From assembly GCA_963931615.1 (NCBI GenBank), contig OZ007032.1, positions 2,232,001-2,296,000 of the forward strand: a stretch of 64,000 nucleotides of DNA. Direction: 5' to 3'. The position numbers were made by a program, and so were the translations under genes. The notes under the pieces were generated by a model. That model had not been told where the DNA came from. It ran no database searches and was given only the letters and a program-made list of their open reading frames with translations. Source of the stretch: Coprenecus sp902388455 (GTDB lineage: Bacteria; Bacteroidota; Bacteroidia; Bacteroidales; UBA932). Each line of letters starts with the position of its first letter. Position 1 is the first letter of the stretch. This document shows positions 40,998 through 49,729 of the stretch, one piece after another.

Positions 40998-42770
40998 TCA
41001 GGCAATGCTCGCACCTTTTGACTTGCGGTTTCCCTGTTCCTGTCGCTGGCTGTTGGCCACCACGTTTCGCTGCGAGGCGTCACGCTTGCGGTCAGGATTC
41101 TCGTTGTAGAAGTCCAGACGCCCCTGGTTGAAGTTCGCCTTGACGTACTGCGAGATGGTCTTCCCGTCATATCCCTTTATGCCTTCCACCAGCACGGCCT
41201 TTCCGCTCTGCAGGTCCGCACGCTGCTGTCTGGTCAGTTCCACGTCCCATACCTTGGTTGGAATCTTGAAATCCTCGCGCTGCTCGAAACCGTCCGGCGT
41301 ACGGGAGTAGCTCAGGCGTCCCGTTTCCAAATCGGCCTTGATGAAGGAGGAGAATTCCTCTCCCTTGCGATTCACCATGTCGTTGAGGAAAATCACCTTG
41401 CCGTCACGGAGCTGCTGCTGTTCCTCCGCCGTAATCTTCACCCCGTTGATTTCGTTGGGGATATAGATTTCACGTGCGCCCTCCGGGGAGTCCGGGTTGT
41501 AGCGGGTGTATGACGGACGGCCTGTCGCCTCGTCCAGCTTCACGTAGGAGGAGAACACCTCGCCGTCCTTGCGCTGCATGCCCTCCACGAAGATGGCTTT
41601 CCCGGCGTTCAGGTCTTCAATCTGTTTCTGTGTCAGTTCCACGCCCCCGAGTGTCTGGCGGTTGAAGAGCTTGTCGTTCTCGAAAATGAACTCGACACCC
41701 CTGCGTTCGGCATTTACCTGAATGAAGGCGTTGAACTCGTTGCCGGACTTGGCGATCATGCCCTCGACATAGACCTTCTTGCCTTCACGCAGGTCATTCT
41801 GCTCCTGCTCTGTCAGTTCCACGCCCTTGATTTCCCTCGGGATGAAGGCATTCTCCGCTTTCATGGCGACCACCTCGTTGGTCAGCTTGTCGATGCTGAT
41901 GAAGGAAGGGATATATTCCCCGTTGCGTCCTTTCAGTTCCACGACACGTCCCATGTTGCCCGTTTCGAGCAGGTTCTTCTTGTCCTCGTCGGAGAAGATA
42001 TGTCCGAAATACGGTCGGTCAAGGTCGGGTTTCTGCCGGATACCGTGGATGCCGAGCACCACTTCGCCTGCCATGGACTGCTGGAATGACAGACGTGCGT
42101 CCGTTCTCAGTACGGCCGAGCCGAAGTTCATGCTGATGGGTACTACCTGGTTGGTCTTGTATCCCTTGAGCATCTGTTCGAGCAGTCCGCGTTCCTGGAG
42201 GTATTCACGGGAGATTCCAAAATTCTTGAGCTGTTCCCAGTTGATCATGGACTCGTTGTAACGGTACTGTGGGGACTGGGTCTGCGGCTGGCTGTCAGCT
42301 GCGGCAGCCTGCTGCTGGGTTTCATTTTTCTTTGCCATTTCTTCTTGATTTTTTTGGTTGATACTTTGGTTTTCCTTGTTGCGCGGAACAATCTCGTACT
42401 GCTTGAGAAATTCCTCCACGGCTTTTGTCTTTTTTCCTGCGGCGATGTCCTCGATGGCCTGCTGTACGGCAGGGTCGTCCAGCCTGTCTTCCTTGACGGA
42501 GAGGATTCCGAAGCGTGTCGGGTCTTTCAGCTGGCTCCAGAAGTTCTTAATGAAGTTCTCGAAGGCGTCTGCATAGCGGTCAATCTTCAGGAAGGAGTTC
42601 CGGTTCTGCCTGTCGGCGGCTACCGTGTTGAATTTTCCGTCCTGTCCGATTTGCGACACCGCTTCCAGAATCAGTTCCATCTTGTCGAGGATGAACACGA
42701 TGTCACTCATCTGCTCGTTTTCGGAGACCTGCGGTTTCGGGGGTTCTTCCCTTGCATTTTTCTTTGCCAT
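40998..42770 (-). CDS. DUF3945/DUF4099 repeat protein
   Basis: The 590-residue protein has an N-terminal domain (about 1-130), a Gln-rich linker (about 140-165), a DUF4099 segment (about 172-235), then DUF3945 repeats of about 57 residues. At least four repeats follow the pattern GVELTxxQxxDLxxGK, then VEGM, then a strand pair (SSFIKADLETGRLSYSR). Such repeat proteins are typical of Bacteroidetes conjugative elements and always precede topB and PRTRC genes there; the role is unknown. The tail is basic. A promoter -7 box lies 41 bp upstream. It leads the leftward operon. Confidence 0.85.
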   Translation of the reverse strand: MAKKNAREEPPKPQVSENEQMSDIVFILDKMELILEAVSQIGQDGKFNTVAADRQNRNSFLKIDRYADAFENFIKNFWSQLKDPTRFGILSVKEDRLDDPAVQQAIEDIAAGKKTKAVEEFLKQYEIVPRNKENQSINQKNQEEMAKKNETQQQAAAADSQPQTQSPQYRYNESMINWEQLKNFGISREYLQERGLLEQMLKGYKTNQVVPISMNFGSAVLRTDARLSFQQSMAGEVVLGIHGIRQKPDLDRPYFGHIFSDEDKKNLLETGNMGRVVELKGRNGEYIPSFISIDKLTNEVVAMKAENAFIPREIKGVELTEQEQNDLREGKKVYVEGMIAKSGNEFNAFIQVNAERRGVEFIFENDKLFNRQTLGGVELTQKQIEDLNAGKAIFVEGMQRKDGEVFSSYVKLDEATGRPSYTRYNPDSPEGAREIYIPNEINGVKITAEEQQQLRDGKVIFLNDMVNRKGEEFSSFIKADLETGRLSYSRTPDGFEQREDFKIPTKVWDVELTRQQRADLQSGKAVLVEGIKGYDGKTISQYVKANFNQGRLDFYNENPDRKRDASQRNVVANSQRQEQGNRKSKGASIA

Positions 42771-42810
42771 AATTTTTGATTTTTAGTGTTGATAACTCAT
42801 GTTGTCACCG

Positions 42811-42818
42811 CAAATATA
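42811..42818 (-). promoter_or_regulatory. -7 promoter box for the DUF3945-topB-PRTRC operon
   Basis: The minus strand reads TATATTTG. The leader would be about 35-40 nt. With no clear promoter further down, this one may drive the genes as far as the ThiF gene. Confidence 0.5.
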
Positions 42819-43158
42819 TAGGAGAAAAATTGATAAATAATTGATTTGCAATGTGTTAGGATATATATTACACCATGTGTCATCACATTACACCGCAGGC
42901 CGGAGAAAACGGAGTGAAAAAACGGGGTAAAATGGCAGGAAAAGGAGAAAAAACGAAAGACGGCAAAGGAAAGGGTGGAACAGGCCGGACAGACAAGGGT
43001 ATGGCGGTACACGCAGCCGCACGGAAGAAAAGGAAAAACTGTAATTATGCAGAGTTGGGAGCGAGCTGCTTTTGTCCCCCTTGATGTGTCCTTTTGTGAC
43101 AGGAAGCGGAATTCTGTTTACGGGAATAACCGGATGGCGTAATCCATTGGGATGGCAT

Positions 43159-43200
43159 ACGGGAGCATGGTTCTCCCGTCGGATTCTTTTTTATTTTGAC
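43159..43200 (+). terminator. Orphan intrinsic terminator in the 42.8-43.5 kb gap
   Basis: ACGGGAG and CTCCCGT flank a 7-nt loop, followed by a T-rich run (TTCTTTTTTATTTT). No convincing gene points into it from the left; 42875-43084 is open on the plus strand but only 69 residues and Lys/Gly-rich. It may end an unannotated transcript. The rest of the 735-bp gap (42771-43514) shows only GC-rich short inverted repeats. Confidence 0.5.
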
Positions 43201-43467
43201 CTGTATCTATGCGTCGTAGGTCGCTTCGCTTGCTAAGTCCCGGTCCTTTCCCTAACTCGGACGGCAATACCGGAGCGTTTTTTTGGGCGGAAAATTACCG
43301 CAGGGAATTTTGTGTCCCGAAAACCGGAGGCTTGAACGTGGAGGTATTCGCCCTCCGAGTTAACTTCTCTGAAGGGACTTATCAAGTGAAGCGTGGCTTA
43401 TGATGCCATTTTATAGAAATATGGAGAAAAATTCCCTTTCAACACAAAAAATGCAATAAATCTGCGT

Positions 43468-43507
43468 AAGTAGTCAAAAAATGACTACTTTTGCAATGTC
43501 ATTGCAA
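43468..43507 (+). promoter_or_regulatory. AbiE promoter overlapped by two perfect palindromes (probable operators)
   Basis: AAGTAGTCA and TGACTACTT (43468-43476 and 43482-43490) form one inverted repeat, and TTGCAATG/CATTGCAA (43491-43507, one base between) a second. TACTTTTG at 43486-43493 is a -7 box inside them. AbiEi proteins are known to bind inverted repeats and repress their own promoter, so these are probable operators. Confidence 0.8.
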
Positions 43508-43514
43508 CTAAGTT

Positions 43515-44330
43515 ATGAAGAAGCATATAGAAACTTTGTCAGATTGGATTGAAAGCCGGGAAGTAAGGGGATATTACACCTTCACTAAAGAGGATATAGA
43601 AAAGCAATTCCCTTCAGCGGGTAAGGTATATATCAAAACCGCATTGTACCGTTTGGCCGCCAAAGCGAAGATTGTTTCTCCCTGGCGTAATTTTTATGTC
43701 ATTATGCCTGTGGAATATTCGTTAAAAGGCGTAATTCCGCCTGTTTTCTATATGGATCAGCTGATGTCCTATCTTGGGAAAAGATATTATGTTGCTCTTT
43801 TGAATGCGGCTTCATTTTATGGCGCGTCACATCAAAGAGTACAGACATTTTCCCTCATGGTGGAACAACCGAGCATGAGGAATACTTCAAAGAGCGGAAC
43901 ATCCATATTGTTCTTTTCCAAGAAGGAAATAAGTATGGAATTTGTAAGGAAGCACAAGACGCAGACAGGTTACATCAATGTTTCTTGTCCTGAACTGACA
44001 GCTGTTGACCTGGTGGAAAACGAAAAAAGTGTAGGTGGTCTGAATCGCGTCTGCACCGTGTTGAATGAATTGGCTGAGACAATGAATCTGGACAGCCTCG
44101 ATGATTCCTTTTTCAAGACATCGGCCATACCGGTCTTTCAACGTCTGGGTTATATTCTGGAACATGTATTGGAAAGAGCGGATTTGGCGGAAACCTTATA
44201 TTCCAAAATGGAGGTTGCAGGACTGAGATTTAGAAAGATACCGTTTAAGATAAACAAACCGACAGAGGGTTGTGAGGTTGACAAGAAATGGAAAGTAATC
44301 ATTAACCAGGAAATAGAAATAGACGAATGA
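43515..44330 (+). CDS. AbiEi-family antitoxin (type IV toxin-antitoxin)
   Basis: The 271-residue protein has an N-terminal winged-helix domain (TFTKEDIEKQF, then TALYRLAAKAKIVSP, about 1-80) and the AbiEi C-terminal fold (YYVALLNAASFYGASHQRVQ, about 95-125). AbiEi antitoxins repress their own promoter and block the effect of the AbiEii nucleotidyltransferase. The toxin gene overlaps by 4 bp (ATGA). Two palindromes in the promoter fit autoregulation. It is the antitoxin half of a system that kills infected cells or stabilises the ICE. Confidence 0.88.
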   Translation: MKKHIETLSDWIESREVRGYYTFTKEDIEKQFPSAGKVYIKTALYRLAAKAKIVSPWRNFYVIMPVEYSLKGVIPPVFYMDQLMSYLGKRYYVALLNAASFYGASHQRVQTFSLMVEQPSMRNTSKSGTSILFFSKKEISMEFVRKHKTQTGYINVSCPELTAVDLVENEKSVGGLNRVCTVLNELAETMNLDSLDDSFFKTSAIPVFQRLGYILEHVLERADLAETLYSKMEVAGLRFRKIPFKINKPTEGCEVDKKWKVIINQEIEIDE

Positions 44331-45121
44331 TACCGGAATTTGCAATCAGAGAATGGAGCGAACATGTTCCATGGACAGAGTCCGAACAGGTCGAACAGGA
44401 TCTGCTGATATGCAGAGCCTTGACTGAGATATACAAGGATGAATATCTTGCTTCCCATCTGGCTTTTCGCGGAGGGACCGCATTACACAAGTTGTTTCTC
44501 TCGCCCCAACCCAGGTACAGTGAAGATATTGACTTGGTACAGATTAATGCAGAACCGATCAAAGAGACCTATGACCATATAAGAGATACACTCGCTTTTC
44601 TCGGGGAGCCGAAAGTGAAGCAGAAAAAGCACAACAACACTTTGATTTTCAGGCTGGAATCAGAATCCATACCAGTGGTCCCGATTCATCTGAAAGTGGA
44701 AATCAACTGCAAGGAACATTTCAGTGTACTGCCTATGCAACGTATGCCATTTTCAGTGGTCAACAAATGGTATAACGGAAAATGCGATGTCCTGACTTAC
44801 CAGTTGGATGAACTGGTAGGTACAAAACTGCGTGCCTTGTACCAACGGAGAAAAGGACGTGATTTGTATGATTTGTACAAGGCCTTGACCACATCAGACA
44901 TCAACATAGACAACGTGCTGGCTTGCTATCAGAAGTATATGGAATTTGTGGTTGACCACATTCCTACTTACAAAGAATTTATTATCAATATGGAAGACAA
45001 AATGCAGGATGATGAGTTCTTGGGTGATACCATGCAGTTGCTTCGGCCGGATGAAGAGTTCAATCCGCAGGAAGGCTATGAGGTGGTACGAACGCTCCTG
45101 TTAGACAGGTTACAAAAGTGA
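44327..45121 (+). CDS. AbiEii nucleotidyltransferase toxin
   Basis: The 264-residue protein has the nucleotidyltransferase signature FRGGTALHKLF then YSEDIDLV (residues about 49-70), and the KGRDLYDLYKAL motif near 180, which are family hallmarks of AbiEii/AbiGii. Family toxins use nucleotides to inactivate tRNA and stop growth upon phage infection. Its start overlaps the antitoxin stop by 4 bp, which couples synthesis. An intrinsic terminator follows. It lies next to the IS66 insertion but is intact. Confidence 0.9.
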   Translation: MIPEFAIREWSEHVPWTESEQVEQDLLICRALTEIYKDEYLASHLAFRGGTALHKLFLSPQPRYSEDIDLVQINAEPIKETYDHIRDTLAFLGEPKVKQKKHNNTLIFRLESESIPVVPIHLKVEINCKEHFSVLPMQRMPFSVVNKWYNGKCDVLTYQLDELVGTKLRALYQRRKGRDLYDLYKALTTSDINIDNVLACYQKYMEFVVDHIPTYKEFIINMEDKMQDDEFLGDTMQLLRPDEEFNPQEGYEVVRTLLLDRLQK

Positions 45122-45123
45122 TG

Positions 45124-45161
45124 AAAGCCCATTTTCTCATTTACCGGGGTAAATGGGCTTT
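45124..45161. terminator. Bidirectional terminator after abiEii
   Basis: AAAGCCCATTT and AAATGGGCTTT can pair, and an alternative inner pair CATTTACC/GGTAAATG is also perfect. It separates abiEii from the convergent DUF4120 gene, whose original 3' end lay just beyond it before the IS66 insertion. Confidence 0.65.
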
Positions 45162-45268
45162 GTAGGATTTTATCTTCAGGTGTGTATGCTCCATCGTAAG
45201 CATTCTATTTTCCGCCTTGACGCACATTATTCACAAACCTACCTTTGCGCCATAACCAAATAACAACA

Positions 45269-45643
45269 ATGATTATGGCGAAAGAAAAAGTAAACTATCA
45301 GGAGGTATATGACCTCTACCAGTTATGCAGCGAGACCAAGGATCTTCGCGAGTTCTGTGCGGATTATGGAGTAAACTACGACAAGTTCATGAACTGGCAA
45401 CGTCATCAGCTTTGGAGCGAGAAGTTAGGCAAGACAGTTCTGGTTGATCAGCCCAAGGTTGCTAAAGTCCAGATAACCGGCAAGCCTTGCAACAGTCCGA
45501 CTGTAAAGATGGAGGTGAAACAGCCTGAAGGCGAACCACCAATAAAATGGGTTAAGTTACAACTGGCGTCTGGAGCGACACTGTTTCTGAGAAACACCAG
45601 CGTTCTTGATCTGAGTCTGTTGCTTAATAAAATGATAGGATGA
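45269..45643 (+). CDS. tnpA: IS66 TnpA
   Basis: From ATG 45269 (MIMAKEKVNY) the protein is 124 residues, an IS66 TnpA homologue of the Bacteroidales kind: an N-terminal helical part (QEVYDLYQLCSETKDLREFC) with HTH-like character (YGVNYDKFMNWQRHQLWS), then a basic/Pro stretch. It is cotranscribed with tnpB (1-bp gap between stop and next start) and tnpC. TACCTTTG at 45240-45247 is a good -7 box, so the IS carries its own promoter. Function: needed for IS66 transposition, mechanism unknown. Confidence 0.85.
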   Translation: MIMAKEKVNYQEVYDLYQLCSETKDLREFCADYGVNYDKFMNWQRHQLWSEKLGKTVLVDQPKVAKVQITGKPCNSPTVKMEVKQPEGEPPIKWVKLQLASGATLFLRNTSVLDLSLLLNKMIG

Positions 45644-45644
45644 T

Positions 45645-45989
45645 ATGCTTGGACTGAGTGCTAACCTGAACTATTACCTGTTCAACGGTAATGTGGATTT
45701 ACGGAAAGGCATCTTCCGTTTGTGTGAAAGTATAAGGCAAGAGATGTCACTTGACCCTAGTGATGCGTCCAATGTATATATGTTCATGTCCCGTAACCGG
45801 AAGGTCGTCAAGATACTTCATTACGAACGCGGTTTTTATGTGCTTTACGAGAAACGTCCTGTCATGGGAAAGTTCAAGAAACCTGTGTTTGACGAGGTGT
45901 CAAAATGCTACCGGATACAGTGGTCTGACATGGCTTACCTGACGGAAAGTATCGTAGTCGACAGAATGTATGTAACTCCTAAAGAATGA
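45645..45989 (+). CDS. tnpB: IS66 TnpB (Orf2)
   Basis: The 114-residue protein is a standard IS66 Orf2: YYLFNGNVDLRKGIFRLCES at the start, DASNVYMFMSRNRKVVKILH centrally, and the closing LTESIVVDRMYVTPKE. The start ATG follows the tnpA stop by 1 bp. It is complete and shows the family length. It is cotranscribed with tnpA and tnpC. Confidence 0.93.
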   Translation: MLGLSANLNYYLFNGNVDLRKGIFRLCESIRQEMSLDPSDASNVYMFMSRNRKVVKILHYERGFYVLYEKRPVMGKFKKPVFDEVSKCYRIQWSDMAYLTESIVVDRMYVTPKE

Positions 45990-46077
45990 ATAATAAGGCG
46001 TTGATTTACAATGGAATAATACAAAAATAATCGATAAAAAGTTTGCGTAACTGCCTGATTTTTCGTACCTTTATATC

Positions 46078-47239
46078 ATGATTGATGAAAGAGCATACGA
46101 GTTACTTTGCTGCCAGCTGGGTCTGGCGAATGAGGAAAAAGCAGGGCTTCGCAAACAGAATAAAGAACTGATTGCGAGGCTTGAGTCTATTGAAAAATCC
46201 AACAAGGAGAACTCAAAAACTCTGATTGATACAATCAATGACCTCAAAGAATCCCTCGAAAAGCAATCAACCACGGTTGAACATTACAGGAAAGAAATGG
46301 AACTTATGAGGAAGCAGCTTGAAGCAAAAGACGAGGTGAACATGATGCTTGCAAACGAGATATCCAATCTCAGACTTCAGCTTGAAGACAGCAGGAAACA
46401 CCGTTTCGGCCGTACATCTGAGCAAAGAAGGCTGCTGAACAACCGTAACATTGACAAGTCTGCAATGGAGAAGTCCGAATATGACGGTTCTGACAAGAAA
46501 GGTGATGATGATAATAAGGCCAATGGTAACGAAGCTGGTGGCAATACCTCTTCCGATAACGCAACAGCACAGAACAGCAAGCCTTCAAGAAGAAAGGAAA
46601 CCGCACCACGTGCGGAAAAGACCAGGCTGAAGGTGGACAAGGTAGTGGTACATGAAATAGAAGACTATTACCAACTCCCGGATGGTGCAAGGCTTATGAA
46701 CCGCAACGGAATGGCTGATGTGTGGGAATACAGGTTTATAGAACATGTGCGTGCCCATAACGTGGAACATGTGTACAAGGTGGCAAGGGTAAAGCTTGCA
46801 GACGGCACTTTCACTAACACGATGGAGCATCCCTTGAAAAACCTTGGAGGAATCTTCTCTCCTGAACTGCTTGCCCGTCTGCTTTGTCTGAAATATGACT
46901 TCAGCATGCCTGAGAACAGACAGATAAGACTGCTTGCAAGAGAAGGCATCCATATAAGCAATACCACGCTGAACAGCTATATCCACAACGGAATCTCCAG
47001 GCTTAGGGAGTTTATGGAAGATGTCTTCAAGAAGTTTGTACAACAGGCAAAATACCTTATGGTTGATGAGACTACCGAACTCGTTGGAGTTGAAACACCG
47101 GAAGGTAAGGCTTACAGGAGAAAGTACTTATGGGCTTTCTTTGCAAAGCATGTCAAGTTGGTTTATTATCATTACAATAACGGCAGCAGAGCATCTGATG
47201 TGGCAAAGACCTTCCTTGATCATTTTATGGGATCTATAT
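46078..47239 (+). pseudogene. tnpC: IS66 transposase TnpC, 5' portion (387 codons), interrupted
   Basis: This is the N-terminal part of the DDE transposase: a coiled coil (about 17-110), a zinc-finger-like region, and the start of the catalytic domain (PENRQIRLLAREGIHIS, MVDETTELVG with the first Asp). The frame continues into the inserted composite for 15 residues and stops at 47286. The last genuine residues are GSIS, joined to TDGYTVYR of the 3' part when the composite is removed. The restored gene is 594 codons, in frame and without stops, so the insertion is recent. Confidence 0.88.
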
Positions 47240-48832
47240 CCTTAATTCCGCAACACTATTACAAATATAACTTTTTAAGTACCTGAGCAACAAAAAGTTG
47301 CTCAGGATTTTGCCATGTCAGATTTTTCACCTATCTTAGTGTTGCAAATCAAAATATGTATCAAACCCGACAGACATGGTAAAGGTAGCAATAAAATCTG
47401 AGAAACTCTCTCCTTTTGGAGGAATTTTTTCAATAATGGAGCTATTTGACTCCAATCTCTCATCTGTAATCGACTCAACTCTCGGTATGAGATGCAGGCT
47501 GTATGGTTATCAATACAGCGAAATCATCCGTTCGCTTATGAGCGTTTATTTCTGTGGCGGCTCATGCATAGAGGATGTCACCACTCATCTGATGTACCAC
47601 CTCTCGCTTCATCCGACATTTCGCACATGCAGTGCCGACACGATTCTCAGAGCCATAAAGGAACTGACCCAGGATAACATTTCCTACACATCCGACACTG
47701 GCAAGACCTACGACTTCAACACGGCAGACATGCTGAATACACTGCTCCTCAATTGCCTATTGTCCACAGGGCAGCTGAAAGAGGGCGAGGGGTATGACGT
47801 TGACTTCGACCACCAGTTCATAGAGGCTGAGAAGTTTGATGCGAAACCCACATACAAGAAGTTTCTCGGGTACCGTCCAGGTGTGGCTGTCATTGGCGAC
47901 ATGATTGTCGGCATAGAGAACAGCGACGGCAACACTAACGTTCGTTTCCACCAGAAGGACACGTTGAGGAGATTCTTTGAGAGGATTGAACAGAAAGGAT
48001 TGACAGTCAATCGTTTCAGGGCAGATTGCGGATCCTGCTCAGAGGAAATTGTGGAAGAGGTCGGAAAGCATTGCATGACTTTCTATATCCGCGCCAACCG
48101 CTGCGGTTCGCTCTACGATGACATCTTTGCACTCAGAGGGTGGAAGAGAGAGGAACTGGGCGGCATTGAGTTTGAACTGAACTCCATTCTTGTTGAGAAA
48201 TGGAAAGGGAGGGCATACCGTCTTGTAATCCAAAGGCAGAAGCGAATTGACGGTGAGATTGACCTGTGGGAAGGCGAATACACCTACCGCTGCATCCTTA
48301 CAAATGACTACGAGTCTTCCGAGAAAGAGATTGTCAAATTCTATAACCTCCGTGGAGGGAAGGAACGCATCTTCGATGAAATGAATAACGGATTCGGCTG
48401 GAACAGGCTTCCAAAATCCTTCATGGGAGAAAACACGGTGTTTCTTCTGCTTACGGCACTCATACGCAACTTCTATAAATTCATCATGGCGAGGCTTGAC
48501 GTGAAGAGGTTCGGACTCAAAGCAACAAGCCGCATCAAGGCGTTTGTCTTCAAGTTCATCTCTGTGCCAGCCAAATGGGGCAGGACATCAAGGCAGTATG
48601 TGCTGAATATCTATTCATGCAACAACGCTTATGCTGATGTGTTCCAGAATGACTTTGGATAACACCGACAACTTATGGTCGTGACTTTGCGTATTGCCTC
48701 AAGTCGCATGGTGGGGTAAGGGGCGTTTATATGTCTTTATGGTGACATTCGATGCACTGTGCCCCCTTTTTACTAACGATGCAGATTATTTTCGCTTCTG
48801 TATCATATAGGCGCGTAGTTGCGGATTTGAGG
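47240..48832 (+). mobile_element. IS1380-family element, left copy
   Basis: The left end is CCTTAATTCCGCAAC and the right end GTTGCGGATTTGAGG, an imperfect inverted pair, 1593 bp. Inside is the intact transposase gene (47376-48662). A perfect hairpin CCTGAGCAAC/GTTGCTCAGG at 47282-47306 lies before it and may block incoming transcription. Its right flank is tattc, which is not the same as the flank at the left, as expected for one end of a composite. Confidence 0.85.
47376..48662 (+). CDS. IS1380-family transposase, left copy (full length)
   Basis: This 428-residue DDE transposase has the IS1380 pattern. MRCRLYGYQYSEIIRSLMSV is an early helical part, VDFDHQFIEAEKFDA contains the first catalytic Asp, FRADCGSCSEEIVEEV the second, and RGGKERIFDEMNNGFGWNRL the Glu region. 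The C-terminal stretch SRIKAFVFKFISVPAKWGRT is conserved. It starts at ATG 47376 with MVKVAIKSEKLSPFGGI. The copy is apparently intact and could move the whole composite. The right copy is similar but diverged. Confidence 0.92.
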   Translation: MVKVAIKSEKLSPFGGIFSIMELFDSNLSSVIDSTLGMRCRLYGYQYSEIIRSLMSVYFCGGSCIEDVTTHLMYHLSLHPTFRTCSADTILRAIKELTQDNISYTSDTGKTYDFNTADMLNTLLLNCLLSTGQLKEGEGYDVDFDHQFIEAEKFDAKPTYKKFLGYRPGVAVIGDMIVGIENSDGNTNVRFHQKDTLRRFFERIEQKGLTVNRFRADCGSCSEEIVEEVGKHCMTFYIRANRCGSLYDDIFALRGWKREELGGIEFELNSILVEKWKGRAYRLVIQRQKRIDGEIDLWEGEYTYRCILTNDYESSEKEIVKFYNLRGGKERIFDEMNNGFGWNRLPKSFMGENTVFLLLTALIRNFYKFIMARLDVKRFGLKATSRIKAFVFKFISVPAKWGRTSRQYVLNIYSCNNAYADVFQNDFG

Positions 48833-49100
48833 TATTCAAAAGTTTCAAGCAGTTTTATAGCTTTCTTTTCGCCCTTTATTTGCTTACCCTTGACATCAAA
48901 ACTACGCACTCCACGTGGCTCGAGTTGATGGAATTGATGTCTTTGGCTAATTTTAGAGCCCGACGTATGCGGAAACATATCTATCAATTTTTTACTGTTT
49001 TTTGAGAAAACGAGGTATGAGGGAACATATCGAAGTAATAATCACCAATAATACGCATTAAAAACTAATCACTGTTGTATTTAAACTATTCGAAAAGGAT
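48833..49100. other. Intervening DNA between the left IS copy and the nucleotidyltransferase remnant
   Basis: It is AT-rich and has no gene I can support. A minus-strand frame (about 48833-48987) encodes ISQRHQFHQLEPRGVRSFDV and similar, possibly the relic of another protein, but it runs across the IS end and is not a gene as it stands. Confidence 0.4.
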
Positions 49101-49711
49101 TTAAATATTAAGGGAAGACTCTATAGATCTTTTCAAATAATTAACGAGTTCAATTATCTCAGTCTCCATTCCTTCCCACTTGTCATCATAATCTCCCAAA
49201 TAAGCCTTTTTTGCTTTTTCAAGTAAAGTAGCATGCTCTTTGGCTAATTTAGGTATCGCCCATTCAGCAGCCTGATCTTTTGAGCAAATTCTACCGGAAG
49301 AGGATGTCAGCCACATTCTGGCTAAAGTTAAAATCACATTGTGTTCGTCACCTTCAATGCTAGCTATCAACCCGGGTAAGGATTCTTTAATCGCCCTTCG
49401 AATATCTGTCATTGGTACAGGCTCAATCACTTCTGTTGCCTCTGGTCCGAAAAGGTTAATACTATTTTCTCTTAATTGAGATAAAAGAATTGCTAAATCG
49501 GGATCATAAGTTGGCTCAGGAATTGCTCCCTTATCAAACTGCTCCCTTAGCCACTCACCATACATAAATTCATGTTTAGGAGGAAATTTCCAAGGGACAA
49601 CATCCTTTTGATTTATGACCGTAACTTCAAGTGGTCTAATAGCATTTATGTTTCTATATAAGGCAAAGAGGATAATTTTTCTGTCACTGATTGAATAATA
49701 TTGTCTATCAT
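49101..49711 (-). pseudogene. Remnant: nucleotidyltransferase head joined to an ANT(9)-like tail
   Basis: The tail (49101 to about 49650) reads as the C-terminal two thirds of a spectinomycin adenylyltransferase like ANT(9): RPLEVTVINQKDVVPWKFPP, GEWLREQFDKG, YDPDLAILL, VPMTDIRRAIKESLPGLI, NVILTLARMW, and YDDKWEGME near the end. The N-terminal catalytic part with the GSxxxG and DxD motifs is missing. From ATG 49711 a different frame gives MIDNIIQSVTEKLSSLPYIE, similar to the start of another nucleotidyltransferase, and stops at 49646. The junction near 49650 indicates a deletion that fused two resistance-type genes. No active enzyme is expected. Confidence 0.72.
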
Positions 49712-49729
49712 ACGAACACGCCCTTTATT

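Noticed and set aside
42875..43084. 69-residue plus-strand ORF rich in Lys and Gly
   Set aside because: No family, weak start context, low complexity; left as part of the gene-free gap.
48727..48987. 86-residue reverse ORF
   Set aside because: It spans the IS right end, so it is a chance join of IS and inner DNA.
49101..49565. lnu(AN2) lincosamide nucleotidyltransferase next to mef
   Set aside because: That gene often accompanies mef(En2), but the residues here follow ANT(9)-type adenylyltransferases instead.
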